Shown: one piece after another, positions 16,983 through 24,890 of the stretch | Numbering within the stretch: the stretch's first letter is position 1 | How the letters are laid out: each line of letters starts with the position of its first letter | Assembly: GCF_018531495.1 (NCBI RefSeq) | Contig: NZ_JAHDTI010000019.1 | Coordinates: 1 to 64,000 of the forward strand | Reading direction: 5' to 3' | DNA length: 64,000 bases | Origin: Nonomuraea sediminis | GTDB lineage: Bacteria > Actinomycetota > Actinomycetes > Streptosporangiales > Streptosporangiaceae | Notes under the pieces: model-generated | The model's input: the letters and a program-made list of their open reading frames with translations, nothing else | Told to the model about the DNA's origin: nothing | Database searches by the model: none | Translations under genes and position numbers: made by a program

Positions 16983-17827
16983 GCCCGGGTGGCGGGGAAG
17001 CGGGCCACGACCCGGAAGCCGCCGCCTTCCCTCGGCCCGGCCCACAGCTGACCGCCCTGGTCGGTGACGTGAGCCCGCATGCCGGCGAGCCCGCGCCCCT
17101 CGGCGGCCCCGGTCCAGCCGCGGCCCCTGTCGGCGACCTCCAGGACGAACTCGCACGGATCGTTGGTCACCCGCACCAGCGCCCGGGTCGGCCCGGCATG
17201 CCGGAGCACGTTCGTCAGTGACTCCCGCACGACGCGGTAGACCGTGCCGGTCAGGTGCGCGGGCGTGGTCGGCTGCTCGGGCTCCAGGTCGACGGGAAGA
17301 CCCGCGGCCCGCACGCCCTGGATCAGCCCCATCAGGTCGGGCTGCGGGTCGAGCTCGTCGAGGGCGGCCCTGAGCTCGCCCAGCGCCCGGGTGCTCGTCT
17401 CCCTGATCGCCTGCAGGGAGACGCGCACCTGCTCCGGATCGTCGTCGAGCGCCACCAGGGCCAGCCCGGCCTGCATCGCGATGGCCGCCAGCCCGTGCCC
17501 GGCGGCGTCATGCACCTCCCCGGCGATCCGGGCCCGTTCCATCGCGACAGCGTCCTCGTCGGTCCGCGAGCGGACCGCGACGGGTTTGGCGGGTTGGGGG
17601 GCGATGCCCCACGGTGTGGCGGGGGCCTGCCGTACCGACAGGAGCGTCGGAGGCTCCGCCTGGTCCGCGGCGGCCGCCGCCGCGGCGCGGGCCTGGGCCA
17701 GACCGCCGAACGACCACGGTACGGCCAGCCAGCCCGCCCACGCGAGCATGACCACGACAGGGACGTCCCCCAGCCTGTTCAGGCGGGACAGCGACCGGCG
17801 CAGTCGGCCTTCGTGCTCGCTCACCAC
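16979..17827 (-). CDS. Sensor histidine kinase (HisKA_3), short sensor
   Basis: A 282-residue histidine kinase. Only one hydrophobic segment (about 22-45) precedes the linker, so the input part is minimal. The dimerisation/phospho-acceptor motif is ARIAGEVHDAAGHGLAAI (His in EVHD). The HATPase region has VVRESLTNVLRHAG (N box), VADRGRGW (G1) and GRGLAGMRAHV (G2). It phosphorylates the coupled response regulator. Two tandem GTG codons (17827, 17824) can start it. Typical relatives have four to five membrane helices, so this looks like a shortened sensor, perhaps intracellular or partner-dependent. Confidence 0.88.
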   Translation of the reverse strand: MVSEHEGRLRRSLSRLNRLGDVPVVVMLAWAGWLAVPWSFGGLAQARAAAAAAADQAEPPTLLSVRQAPATPWGIAPQPAKPVAVRSRTDEDAVAMERARIAGEVHDAAGHGLAAIAMQAGLALVALDDDPEQVRVSLQAIRETSTRALGELRAALDELDPQPDLMGLIQGVRAAGLPVDLEPEQPTTPAHLTGTVYRVVRESLTNVLRHAGPTRALVRVTNDPCEFVLEVADRGRGWTGAAEGRGLAGMRAHVTDQGGQLWAGPREGGGFRVVARFPATRA

Positions 17828-17847
17828 CCCCGGATCCTAGCCAGTTT

Positions 17848-18237
17848 TCACACGTTCCGGTTCGACGGCGGACCGTCCAGGCCCCAGGAGATGATCTTGT
17901 TGGGCGTGATCCGGATGAGCTCGCCGCTGAAGCCCTGCATGGGGGGCTCCTGGCCGGTCAACGCCTCCGCGGTGCCGCGGACCTCGATGCCTCGGGGGGT
18001 CCACGGGTTCGTCGAGGCGAGGTCGTCGACCACGATCGCGACCGTGCTGCCTGCCTGGATGTTTCTGAACTTCTTGGACTTGCCCAGGTTGTGGCCGCCG
18101 ACGGCGATCGTGCCGGATTCGGCGTCCACGAAGAACCCCACCGGGCTGTTCTGCACCTGCCCCTGGGGCGACACCGTGGCCAGGCGCCCCAGGAACTGCG
18201 TGCCGAGAAAGTCGAGTTCTGCCGGAGTAAACGTCAT
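17848..18237 (-). CDS. PPOX-class F420-dependent oxidoreductase-like protein
   Basis: A 129-residue split-barrel flavin/F420-binding protein of the pyridoxamine-phosphate-oxidase superfamily. LDFLGTQFLGRLATVSPQG, NSPVGFFVDAESGTIAVGG, NLGKSKKFRNIQAG, AIVVDDLAS and GIEVRGTAEA match short PPOX-class proteins (TIGR03618/F420 type). It probably reduces or binds an unknown small substrate. The start at 18237 (MTFTPAELDFLG) fits the family; an in-frame ATG at 18258 would add seven residues. It follows the histidine kinase on the same strand after a 20-nt gap. Confidence 0.82.
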   Translation of the reverse strand: MTFTPAELDFLGTQFLGRLATVSPQGQVQNSPVGFFVDAESGTIAVGGHNLGKSKKFRNIQAGSTVAIVVDDLASTNPWTPRGIEVRGTAEALTGQEPPMQGFSGELIRITPNKIISWGLDGPPSNRNV

Positions 18238-18270
18238 ACGTCCACCCTGCAACCTCAACCAAACTCGAGG

Positions 18271-19179
18271 TCAACCCATGGTGGTGAGCCAGCGGACGGG
18301 GTTGGTGTGGGTGATGGTGTGGATGGTGTCCTCGGCGACACCCTGCTCGCGCAGGCGCGGCAGGAGCAGGTGGAACAGGTGGGCGTAGCCGGGCCCGCCG
18401 TACCGCTGGAGCTGGGCGACGCGGCTCATGCCGGTGCTGAGCAGCAGGCGGTCGGCGTGGCCGTCCTCGATGAGGGCGAGCGCGAGGCGGGCCGTCTGGT
18501 CGAGGTCGAGGGAGGAGAGGCTGACGTACGCGCCGGCCTCGGCGATCTTGCGGGCGGCGGCCACGTCGGCGCCGGTGTAGCCGACGCTGACGCTCGAGCC
18601 CTGCAGGCCCTGGCCGAGGAGGATCTCCAGCATGCCCAGGCTGTCCTGGCCGTAGGTGGCGACCGGCAGGCGGGAGGACAGCGAGGCGCGGGCGGCGGCG
18701 ATGAGCGCGCGCTCCTCGGCGGGCGTGGGCTCGGGGCCCCAGCAGCCGACCTCGCCGATCACGCCGGGGAAGACGCCGGTGCCGTCGAGGCCGGAGGTGA
18801 TCTCGCCCATCAGGCGGCGGGTGAGCGAGTCCACGCTCTCGTCGCCGACGTGCGCGAACGGCTCGGTGAACAGGCCGGTGGCGGCGATCACCGGGATGCG
18901 GGTTCCGGCGGACATGCGGGCCAGGGCGGCGGCGTCGCGTCCCATACCCAGGCAGGTCAGGTCCACGACGAGGCCGAGCTGGTCCGACTGGCGCAGCTCG
19001 CGGAGCTCGGCGGTGACGGTGTGCTCCTCGTCCAGCCAGCGGTGCGGGTCGGAATCGATGCCGACCGCCCAGCGCATGTCGGTGCGCAGGTGCTCGTGCG
19101 GGAGTACGGCACCGGTGATCGCGGCCGCGCGAATGGGGCCGGTTACGGTGCGAAGCATGACCTCGGGCATGCCCGACAT
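18271..19179 (-). CDS. Phosphotriesterase-family protein with eroded metal site
   Basis: A 302-residue TIM-barrel protein of the phosphotriesterase/lactonase family. The first metal motif HEH is intact (His28, His30 in LPHEHL). The bridging lysine position is Glu143 (VIGEVG). The two later histidines are replaced by Tyr176 (PVATYG) and Tyr201 (SVGYTG), and the final aspartate motif reads LSTGMSR instead of LSHD. With most ligands lost it is probably not a binuclear metallohydrolase. The second family member at 44165 keeps every ligand. Start uncertain: 19179, 19170 or 19158 are all in frame. Confidence 0.8.
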   Translation of the reverse strand: MSGMPEVMLRTVTGPIRAAAITGAVLPHEHLRTDMRWAVGIDSDPHRWLDEEHTVTAELRELRQSDQLGLVVDLTCLGMGRDAAALARMSAGTRIPVIAATGLFTEPFAHVGDESVDSLTRRLMGEITSGLDGTGVFPGVIGEVGCWGPEPTPAEERALIAAARASLSSRLPVATYGQDSLGMLEILLGQGLQGSSVSVGYTGADVAAARKIAEAGAYVSLSSLDLDQTARLALALIEDGHADRLLLSTGMSRVAQLQRYGGPGYAHLFHLLLPRLREQGVAEDTIHTITHTNPVRWLTTMG

Positions 19180-19395
19180 TAACCGATGTTTGCCGCAACC
19201 CGCCTGTTCGGGCTAGAAAATTTACCTAATTTCCCGATTCCATCAACCCGCTTCTGGTCAACCCTTGCGCTCATCATCCTGGGTAAAAACCCCTGGTCAA
19301 GCGTATGGCCCGCCGTACGGGGGAGGGGGAACCCTTGGCAGGGTGGGCGCGTTGGATGATGGGGGACAAAGTGTGTGAACTATGGCGGGGGAAGC

Positions 19396-19797
19396 GTGTC
19401 TGACGAGGTACAGGAGCGGCGTAGCGGGATCGGCGGTTGGCTGGACGGGGTCCGGTCGACGCGGACCGGGGCTCTGACGCTGAAGATCGTGATCGGTGTG
19501 ATCGGCGCCGTCATGGTGGTCGGCGGGCTGATCATGGTGCCGTTCCCAGGCCCGGGCTGGCTGGTGGTGTTCGCGGGGCTGGCTGTACTTGCGACCGAGT
19601 TCCACTGGGCGCACCGCGTGCTGGAGTTCGGCAAGCGGACCCTGCGCGCGTGGACGGAGTGGTACAAGCGCCAGGGCTGGACCGTCCGGATCATCGTGCT
19701 GCTGGTGACCGTGGCGGCCGCGGCCGCCATCGTTTATCTCGGGATGAAGACCGTCGGCATCGACCTGATCGTCCTTGCCCAACAGTTCGTCCAATAG
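19396..19797 (+). CDS. TIGR02611-type membrane protein (PGPGW motif)
   Basis: A 133-residue inner-membrane protein. Two adjacent helices surround VPFPGPGWLVVFAGLAVLAT, the PGPGW motif typical of the TIGR02611 / transmembrane PGPGW family. A third helix follows after a basic, Trp-rich loop (WTEWYKRQGWTVRI). Function unknown. GTG 19396 has GGGGGAAG upstream and is preferred over GTG 19375. It stands alone between divergent and downstream genes. Confidence 0.8.
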   Translation: MSDEVQERRSGIGGWLDGVRSTRTGALTLKIVIGVIGAVMVVGGLIMVPFPGPGWLVVFAGLAVLATEFHWAHRVLEFGKRTLRAWTEWYKRQGWTVRIIVLLVTVAAAAAIVYLGMKTVGIDLIVLAQQFVQ

Positions 19798-19858
19798 GCG
19801 AAAATATCGAGACAATAATGGAGCGCATTTCGCGGTGATGATCCACTAGGCTGCCGCC

Positions 19859-20797
19859 GTGAAAACGCTCCCCTTACTCGTGGGCCTGGCGCTGGTGGGA
19901 ATCGCAGCGGCGCCCGCCTCCGCCACCCGTCTCGACGACCCGGTGGACATCGAGATCCCCGGCGTCGGCATCACGCTGCACGAGCAGCCGGGCGACCCGA
20001 AGCGGGTCACGGCCTTCGACACCGACAAGCCGTACCTGCGTGACAAGGGCGCCGACACCTTCACCGCCAAGAAGGGCTTCTTCGAGCTCATCCCGGCGCC
20101 CAAGGGCGGCCGGTCGGCGGGTCTGCCCAACACCTATTCCGGCAACCGCGACTCGGTCATCGTCATCGGTCCCGCCGAGCGGCAGTCCGTCCGCATCAAG
20201 ACGGTCAAGGAGCCGCTGGTCACCGGCGGGCCGTTCTGGACCAGGGACGGCAGGAAGATCGTCGTGACGATCCAGCGCAAGAGCGGCAAGAAGTGGCTCT
20301 CGCAGGGCTTCGTCACCGTCGACGTCGCGGCCAAGAAGGCCAGCCCGGTCATGGTGCCCGGGGCCGACAAGGACGCGTACTTCCAGTGGAGCCCCGACGG
20401 GCGCGGCCTGGTGTCCTCCTACAAGGACGGCGTCCGCTTCTACCGGCCGAACGGCCAGGTCGAGCGGACCTTCAAGGGCATCGGGTGGCTGGCGAGCGGC
20501 GAGGACGCGTTCTCGCCCTCAGGCAAGCAGCTGGTCACGTACTGCCCGGCCCGCTACGACGAGGACCTCTGCGTGTGGGACGCCTCGAGCGGCAAGCTCC
20601 GCAAGCGGATCGACGTCAAGGTCAGCCAGGCATGGGGATGGTGGGACGACAGCCACCTGCTCGCGGTCGTCAAGGAGAGCGGCGCCTACCAGGTCGTCGC
20701 GCTCGACCTGCAGGGGCAGGTGACGCAGGTGCTCGCCGACATCACCGCCGCCTCGTGGAAGAAGCGCCACCCCTACCTCGTCTACACGCCGAACTGA
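19859..20797 (+). CDS. Secreted TolB/WD40-like beta-propeller protein
   Basis: A 312-residue exported protein. The signal peptide is residues 1-23 (ending ASA). The mature part carries propeller blade repeats such as GGPFWTRDGRKIVVTI, YFQWSPDGRGLVSSY and DAFSPSGKQLVTY, each in the S-P-D-G/K style of TolB/WD40-like (PD40) blades. It likely acts as a binding scaffold outside the membrane; no catalytic motif is seen. The GTG start is six bases after a TAGGCT hexamer, so the mRNA may be leaderless. The last codons are part of a 22-bp direct duplication. Confidence 0.75.
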   Translation: MKTLPLLVGLALVGIAAAPASATRLDDPVDIEIPGVGITLHEQPGDPKRVTAFDTDKPYLRDKGADTFTAKKGFFELIPAPKGGRSAGLPNTYSGNRDSVIVIGPAERQSVRIKTVKEPLVTGGPFWTRDGRKIVVTIQRKSGKKWLSQGFVTVDVAAKKASPVMVPGADKDAYFQWSPDGRGLVSSYKDGVRFYRPNGQVERTFKGIGWLASGEDAFSPSGKQLVTYCPARYDEDLCVWDASSGKLRKRIDVKVSQAWGWWDDSHLLAVVKESGAYQVVALDLQGQVTQVLADITAASWKKRHPYLVYTPN

Positions 20798-20823
20798 GGC
20801 CCTCTACACGCCGAAGTGAAGTC
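20780..20823 (+). repeat. 22-bp direct duplication at a gene end
   Basis: TCTACACGCCGAA-C/G-TGA and its neighbours occur at 20780 and again at 20802 (period 22). The first copy encodes the last residues and stop of the propeller protein; the second repeats the stop-containing segment just outside the gene. It looks like a recent tandem slippage event. Confidence 0.7.
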
Positions 20824-20841
20824 CTCGCCACCCGGGAGAGG

Positions 20842-21159
20842 TCAGAGGTACAGCCCTGTGCCGTGATCGGTCTCCTGGGTGGCCACGGCGTGCAGGTCGC
20901 GCTCGCGCACGACCAGGTACGTCTGCCCCTGCACCTCGACCTCGAGCTGGTCTTCCGGGCTGAGCAGGACCTTGTCGCCCACCTTCACCGCACGCACGTA
21001 CGTCCCGACGCCGCAGACCTCGCCCCAGGCCAGCCGGTTGGCCATCTTCACGGTCGCCGGAATGACGATGCCTGACCCGCTACGGCGCTCCTCGGCCGCC
21101 GGCTCCAGCCGGATCATCACCCGGTCGTGCAGCATCTGGATCTCGAACTTCGGTTCCAC
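20842..21159 (-). CDS. GroES-like co-chaperonin (Cpn10 fold)
   Basis: A 105-residue Cpn10-family protein. IQMLHDRVMIRLEPAAEE, GSGIVIPATVK, WGEVCGVGTYVRAVKVGDKV and YLVVRERDLHAV follow the GroES barrel, and the mobile-loop region (EERRSGSGIVIP) is present. Canonical GroES sits beside groEL and is about 100 residues; no groEL is here, so this is an accessory paralogue. GTG 21159 follows a TAGAGT hexamer (21172-21167) by seven bases, consistent with a leaderless transcript. Confidence 0.83.
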   Translation of the reverse strand: MEPKFEIQMLHDRVMIRLEPAAEERRSGSGIVIPATVKMANRLAWGEVCGVGTYVRAVKVGDKVLLSPEDQLEVEVQGQTYLVVRERDLHAVATQETDHGTGLYL

Positions 21160-21207
21160 ACACCAAACTCTAGATGTCCCCCAGAGCGACCGTTACCGCG
21201 CCGCTCC

Positions 21208-21331
21208 TCCCGCCGCACGGTCGTGCTGATGTTCCTGAGGTACGGCGAGCCACCGCAACCGCCTCCCGCCGCACGGCCGCGCTGATGTTCCTGAGGTACG
21301 GCGAGCCGCCGCAACCGCCTCCCGCCGCACG
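21208..21331 (+). repeat. 56-bp tandem repeat, two copies plus partial
   Basis: Units begin at 21208, 21264 and 21320 (period 56). Units one and two differ at only a few positions (TCGTGC against CCGCGC, and CCACCG against CCGCCG). The third is a partial copy of about 12 bases. It contains GATGTTCCTGAGGTACGGCG. It lies in a 633-bp region without a gene. Confidence 0.85.
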
Positions 21332-21792
21332 TGGCCGGGCCCTGTCCAGGGAGACGCCACTCCAGTGACGCGGCCCGGCGCCGTAACGACACTTCGTCCC
21401 CCTGGCCCGCGGTCCCGCTTACCCCACCGCCCCGTGCTCCCGCCGTACAGGCCGCCGCCCTTCGCCGACCACCGTCTCGCCGACCCGGCGCCAGGGGGTG
21501 CCGCCGTGGCGTTCCTTGGAACGCGTGGGGTGGGGGGCGGGGAAGGGCGGGTGAGCAGGGAACACGAGCGCGGGCGCCGGGTGTGGGGTGGGGCGCGAGG
21601 TGGGTGCCGGGGCTGCGGGTGTGGGTTGGGGGCCCGGGATTGGGGGGTGTGTATCCGGGGGATTGCGGGGCGGGCGGGGAGGGAGTCCGCTATAAAGTCC
21701 TCTGCTTGAGCCGCATTTTCCTGGGGGACTGAATTGGGAAATGTCGGAAATTCGAGTGACTTACGTAAACGGGCGAGAAGAAAAGGCGTGGC
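21332..21792. other. Gene-free G/C-skewed region before the epimerase gene
   Basis: No open reading frame here has the codon pattern of a real gene. The plus strand changes from C-rich (21400-21500) to strongly G-rich (21525-21680), with several GGGG runs that could form G-quadruplexes. Near the right end a TATAAAGT (21691-21698) resembles a -10 element, and TTACGTAA (21761-21768) is a perfect palindrome 24 bases before the epimerase start. These are the only regulatory-looking signals. Confidence 0.5.
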
Positions 21793-23538
21793 GTGATTCT
21801 GCTGTTCGGATCCGGGGGGTTCATCGGGAGGCATGTACGGGAGGGGCTCGGCGGTGACGTCGTCGAGGCGTCGCGCGAGCGGATCGACCTGACCACGGCC
21901 TCCCACGACGACCTCACCGGCCTGCTCTACGAGGTGGCCCCCGAGGCGATCGTCAACTGCGCGGGCGCCACGACGGGCGACGCGCACACCCTGACCAGGA
22001 CGAACGTCGCAGGCGTGGCCCGCCTGCTGTGCGCGGTCACGACCGCCTCGCCGAAGGCGAGGTTCGTGCACGTGGGCTGCGCGGCCGAGTACGGCGGCAC
22101 GCCGATGGGGTCGCCTATCGGGGAGGAGACGGAGTGCCGCCCGGCCGGTGACTACGGCGTGACGAAGCTGGCCGCCACCGAGCTGGTCAGGGCCGCCGCG
22201 GCCGACGGGCTCGACGCCGTGGTGCTGCGCGTGTTCAGCGTGATCGGCGCGGGCGCGCCGCCCAAGTCGCTGCCCATGCGCCTGGCACGCAGGCTGCGCG
22301 AGGACGGTGACCTCGTGGTGGGCGGGCTGGAGGTCTACCGGGACTTCGTGGACGTCCGGGACGTGGCTCGCGCCGTGGCGCTGGCCGTACAGGCTTCCGG
22401 GGCGCTGCCGCCGGTGGTGAACGTGGGCAGCGGCCGGGCGACAGCCGTACGTGACCTCATCACGACGCTCGTCGAGATCGCCCGCCCGGGCACGCGCGTC
22501 GTCCCCGGCGCGATCCGCACCCCCACGATCCCCTGGCAGGCCGCCGACATCACCCGCGCCGAAGAGTCCCTGGCCTGGCGCCCCGAGATCCCCCTCCGCG
22601 CCACCCTGGAAACCCTCTGGACCACCACCCAAGAGCAGACCCCACCTACCGGCACATCACCCGCGACCAGGGAAGCCACACAGGGACCGATGCCCGGCAC
22701 CACCACGCACGCGCCAACGGCAGAAACGCAGGGGCCGATGCCCGGCACCGCAGCGCACGCGCCAACGGCAGAAACGCAGGGGCCGATGCCCGGCACCGCA
22801 GCGCACGCGCCAACGGCAGAAACGCAGGGCGTGATGCCCGAGCCCGCCCGTGACGGGGCAGCAGCAGATGTCGCGGATACGGCTTCGGGGTCGGCATGGA
22901 CGCCGAGTGCGGCGTACGGGACCGCAGGAGAGACGCGCGGCGCGGTGTCTGAACGCGGCCATGACACGCGCGGCGCGGTGTCTGAACGCGGCCATGAGGC
23001 GCGCGGTGGGGCAGGGCCGGAGGCGGTGGATGGAGGCACGGGGTCGGCATGGATGCCGAGTGGGGCGCAGGGTGGAGCGCCTGAGCATGGTCGGGACGTG
23101 CGTGGCTGGGTAATGCATGAGGTGGCGGATGGGTCGGCGTGGGTGCCGGGGGCGGTCGGAGAAGCGCAGGGCGGGATGCCCCAGCGTGGTGAGGCGGTGG
23201 CGATGCAGGGGTGGCCGTTGAGTCTGGCGGCTGGCGATGCTTCCGGTGGGCGGGCGCAGGCGGAGCCTGGGGAGGGGGCGTGGCGGCAGGAGGTCACGGT
23301 CGAACCCGGGCAGGCGGGCGCCGTCGAAGCCGGGCGCGGGCAAGGGGAAGGGCGGCGGTCTCTGGCCTGGTACGTCGGATCCGGGCAGGTGCACGGGGCG
23401 TCGGAGGTCGAGGCGGCCAACGCGCCGACCGCGCCGTGGCACATGCGAGGCACCACGACCCCCGACGCGCCGGACGCGAGCGGGGTGACGTGGCCGGGGG
23501 AATGGCGGCCGACGGGTACGGGAGGCGGGACGACATGA
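21793..23538 (+). CDS. NAD-dependent epimerase/dehydratase with repetitive C-terminal tail
   Basis: A 581-residue protein. Residues 1-280 are an extended SDR: GSGGFIGRHV nucleotide motif, VNCAGATTGD, YGVTK (catalytic YxxxK), DVRDVARAVALAV and ITRAEESLAWRPEIPL. From about 285 the sequence turns into low-complexity Gly/Ala/Pro/Thr. It contains a 16-residue motif three times (TQGPMPGTAAHAPTAE), an 11-residue motif twice (RGAVSERGH core) and scattered GSAWxP elements. Usual family length is about 300, so the tail is an extension. GTG start; its stop overlaps the next gene's start (ATGA). Likely acts on a nucleotide sugar; the tail may be disordered. Confidence 0.85.
   Translation: MILLFGSGGFIGRHVREGLGGDVVEASRERIDLTTASHDDLTGLLYEVAPEAIVNCAGATTGDAHTLTRTNVAGVARLLCAVTTASPKARFVHVGCAAEYGGTPMGSPIGEETECRPAGDYGVTKLAATELVRAAAADGLDAVVLRVFSVIGAGAPPKSLPMRLARRLREDGDLVVGGLEVYRDFVDVRDVARAVALAVQASGALPPVVNVGSGRATAVRDLITTLVEIARPGTRVVPGAIRTPTIPWQAADITRAEESLAWRPEIPLRATLETLWTTTQEQTPPTGTSPATREATQGPMPGTTTHAPTAETQGPMPGTAAHAPTAETQGPMPGTAAHAPTAETQGVMPEPARDGAAADVADTASGSAWTPSAAYGTAGETRGAVSERGHDTRGAVSERGHEARGGAGPEAVDGGTGSAWMPSGAQGGAPEHGRDVRGWVMHEVADGSAWVPGAVGEAQGGMPQRGEAVAMQGWPLSLAAGDASGGRAQAEPGEGAWRQEVTVEPGQAGAVEAGRGQGEGRRSLAWYVGSGQVHGASEVEAANAPTAPWHMRGTTTPDAPDASGVTWPGEWRPTGTGGGTT
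22678..22821 (+). repeat. 48-bp coding tandem repeat, three copies
   Basis: Three in-frame 48-bp units (22678-22725, 22726-22773, 22774-22821) encode TQGPMPGT-x-x-HAPTAE in the tail of the epimerase. The last two differ at very few bases; the first differs in one region (TT for AA). A degenerate fourth start (ACGCAGGGC) follows. Confidence 0.9.
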
Positions 23539-24224
23539 CGACACCGACCGCGTCGGGCGTCGAGCCGGACCAGGAACGAGCACCGGCGACACTGGTGCTG
23601 GCGTACTTCCGCGCCGAGAATTCGTACGCCTGGCGGAGGCTGCTCAAGGCCCCGCCCGACGTCGTGGTCGTCGACGTCGAGGAGGGGCCGGGCGAGGAAC
23701 GCGACCCGGCGCTGGCCCCGCTGGTCAGCGCGCTCCTCGCGACGGACGCCGTGGTCCTGGGCAGGGTCGACACCGGCTTCGGCAAGCGCCCGCTCGAGGA
23801 CGTCCGGGCCGACCTGCGCGCCTACCGTTCCTGGTACGGCCTGCGGGGCGTCTACCTGGACCGGGCGGCGGCAGGAGAAGACCTCCTGGACCACTACCGC
23901 GAGATCGTCGACGGCGTCCGCGGCATGATCGCCCTCAACCCGGCCGCCTACCCCGACCCGGGCTACGCGCAGCTGGCCGACATGGTGGTGACCTTCGACG
24001 GCCCGCTGTCGGCGTACGGGGCCACACGCGAGCCCGCCTGGGCACGTGACCAGCCCAGGGGCCGGTTCTGCCAGGTGATCCAGGACGTCCCGGAGTACGC
24101 GAGGGCGGCCACTCTGCGCGGTGCGGCGAGGCTGGCGGGCACGGTGGCGGTCACCGACCGAGCAGGATCCGCACCATGGAGTGATTTGCCCGCTTACTAC
24201 GACACGCCGATCGTGGCAGGATAA
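23535..24224 (+). CDS. Spherulation-specific family 4 protein
   Basis: A 229-residue protein like the spherulin-4 (PF12138) family, a TIM-barrel-type fold related to polygalactosaminidases. The order VVVVDVEEGPGEERDPA, RVDTGFGKRPLEDVRADLRA, YGLRGVYLDR and GMIALNPAAYPDPGYAQLAD is typical. No signal peptide is seen, so it is probably cytoplasmic here. It starts in the stop of the epimerase gene (ATGA overlap), suggesting a shared pathway, perhaps surface-sugar metabolism (inference). Confidence 0.8.
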   Translation: MTTPTASGVEPDQERAPATLVLAYFRAENSYAWRRLLKAPPDVVVVDVEEGPGEERDPALAPLVSALLATDAVVLGRVDTGFGKRPLEDVRADLRAYRSWYGLRGVYLDRAAAGEDLLDHYREIVDGVRGMIALNPAAYPDPGYAQLADMVVTFDGPLSAYGATREPAWARDQPRGRFCQVIQDVPEYARAATLRGAARLAGTVAVTDRAGSAPWSDLPAYYDTPIVAG

Positions 24225-24228
24225 CGGC

Positions 24229-24792
24229 ATGATCATGGCTTTCGGCGCGTCCGGCTGGCAGTGGATGAACCCGCCCCGCCAGTGGACCGCCGACGACGGC
24301 CTGAGCCTGATCTGCGACGAGGGCACCGACCTGTGGCGGCGCACCCACTACGGCTACACCTTCGACAACGCCCACCTGTTCGGCCGGGTGCTCCCCGGTG
24401 ACCTGCGCCTGGCCGTGACCTTTTCCGGCGAGTACGCCGAGCAGTACGACCAGGCCGGTGCCGTGCTCCGCATCGACGAGAACAACTGGATCAAGGCCGG
24501 CATCGAGTACGTGGACGGCGGCTTCCACCTGAGCACGGTCGTCACCCGCGAGGTGTCCGACTGGTCCGTCCTGCCGCTGCCGCGTCCGGTGGAGAAGGTG
24601 ACCTTCGAGCTGGTACGGCGGGGCGACGCGGTGACCGTCCGCTACGGACTCGACGGCGAGCCGCCCGAGCACCAGGTGCGCCTGGCCTACTTCCCGCCCG
24701 CCGAGCCCGCCCTGGCGGGCGCGATGGCCGCGGCCCCGGTGGGCAAGGGCTTCGCCGTCCGCGTCACCGACATCCGCATCACGGCAGCCTGA
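24229..24792 (+). CDS. DUF1349 domain protein
   Basis: A 187-residue concanavalin-like beta-sandwich protein of the DUF1349 family. WWRRTHYGYTFDN-like motif (LWRRTHYGYTFDNAHLFG), YAEQYDQAGAVLRIDENNWI, AGIEYVDGGFHLSTVVTREV and SDWSV match. Relatives may bind or process glycans; activity is unproven. It begins four bases after the spherulin-4-like gene and likely belongs to that operon. The 3' end lies in a 41-bp tandem repeat shared with the convergent gene. Confidence 0.83.
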   Translation: MIMAFGASGWQWMNPPRQWTADDGLSLICDEGTDLWRRTHYGYTFDNAHLFGRVLPGDLRLAVTFSGEYAEQYDQAGAVLRIDENNWIKAGIEYVDGGFHLSTVVTREVSDWSVLPLPRPVEKVTFELVRRGDAVTVRYGLDGEPPEHQVRLAYFPPAEPALAGAMAAAPVGKGFAVRVTDIRITAA

Positions 24793-24890
24793 GTCCGGTC
24801 CGCGGCTCCGACATCCGCATCACGGCGGCCTGAGCGCGGTCCGCGCCTCCGGCATCCAGGTCACGGCAGCCTGAGCTCCGCGAACACCGG
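24771..24890 (+). repeat. 41-bp tandem repeat spanning two convergent gene ends
   Basis: Copies begin at 24771, 24812 and 24853 (period 41), each containing CATCC, TCACGGC-A/G-GCCTGAG and a CCGCG block. The first carries the last codons and stop of the DUF1349 gene. The third carries the last codons and stop of the convergent phosphatase-like gene. The middle copy is intergenic. Confidence 0.85.

Noticed and set aside
22678..22821. Possible CRISPR array
   Set aside because: Units are contiguous 48-bp in-frame coding repeats with no unique spacers.
22335..24344. 669-codon open frame on the minus strand opposite the epimerase and spherulin-4-like genes
   Set aside because: Composition is Arg/Pro/Ser-rich without any domain, and the opposite strand has clear families with matching codon usage. 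High GC keeps antisense frames open.
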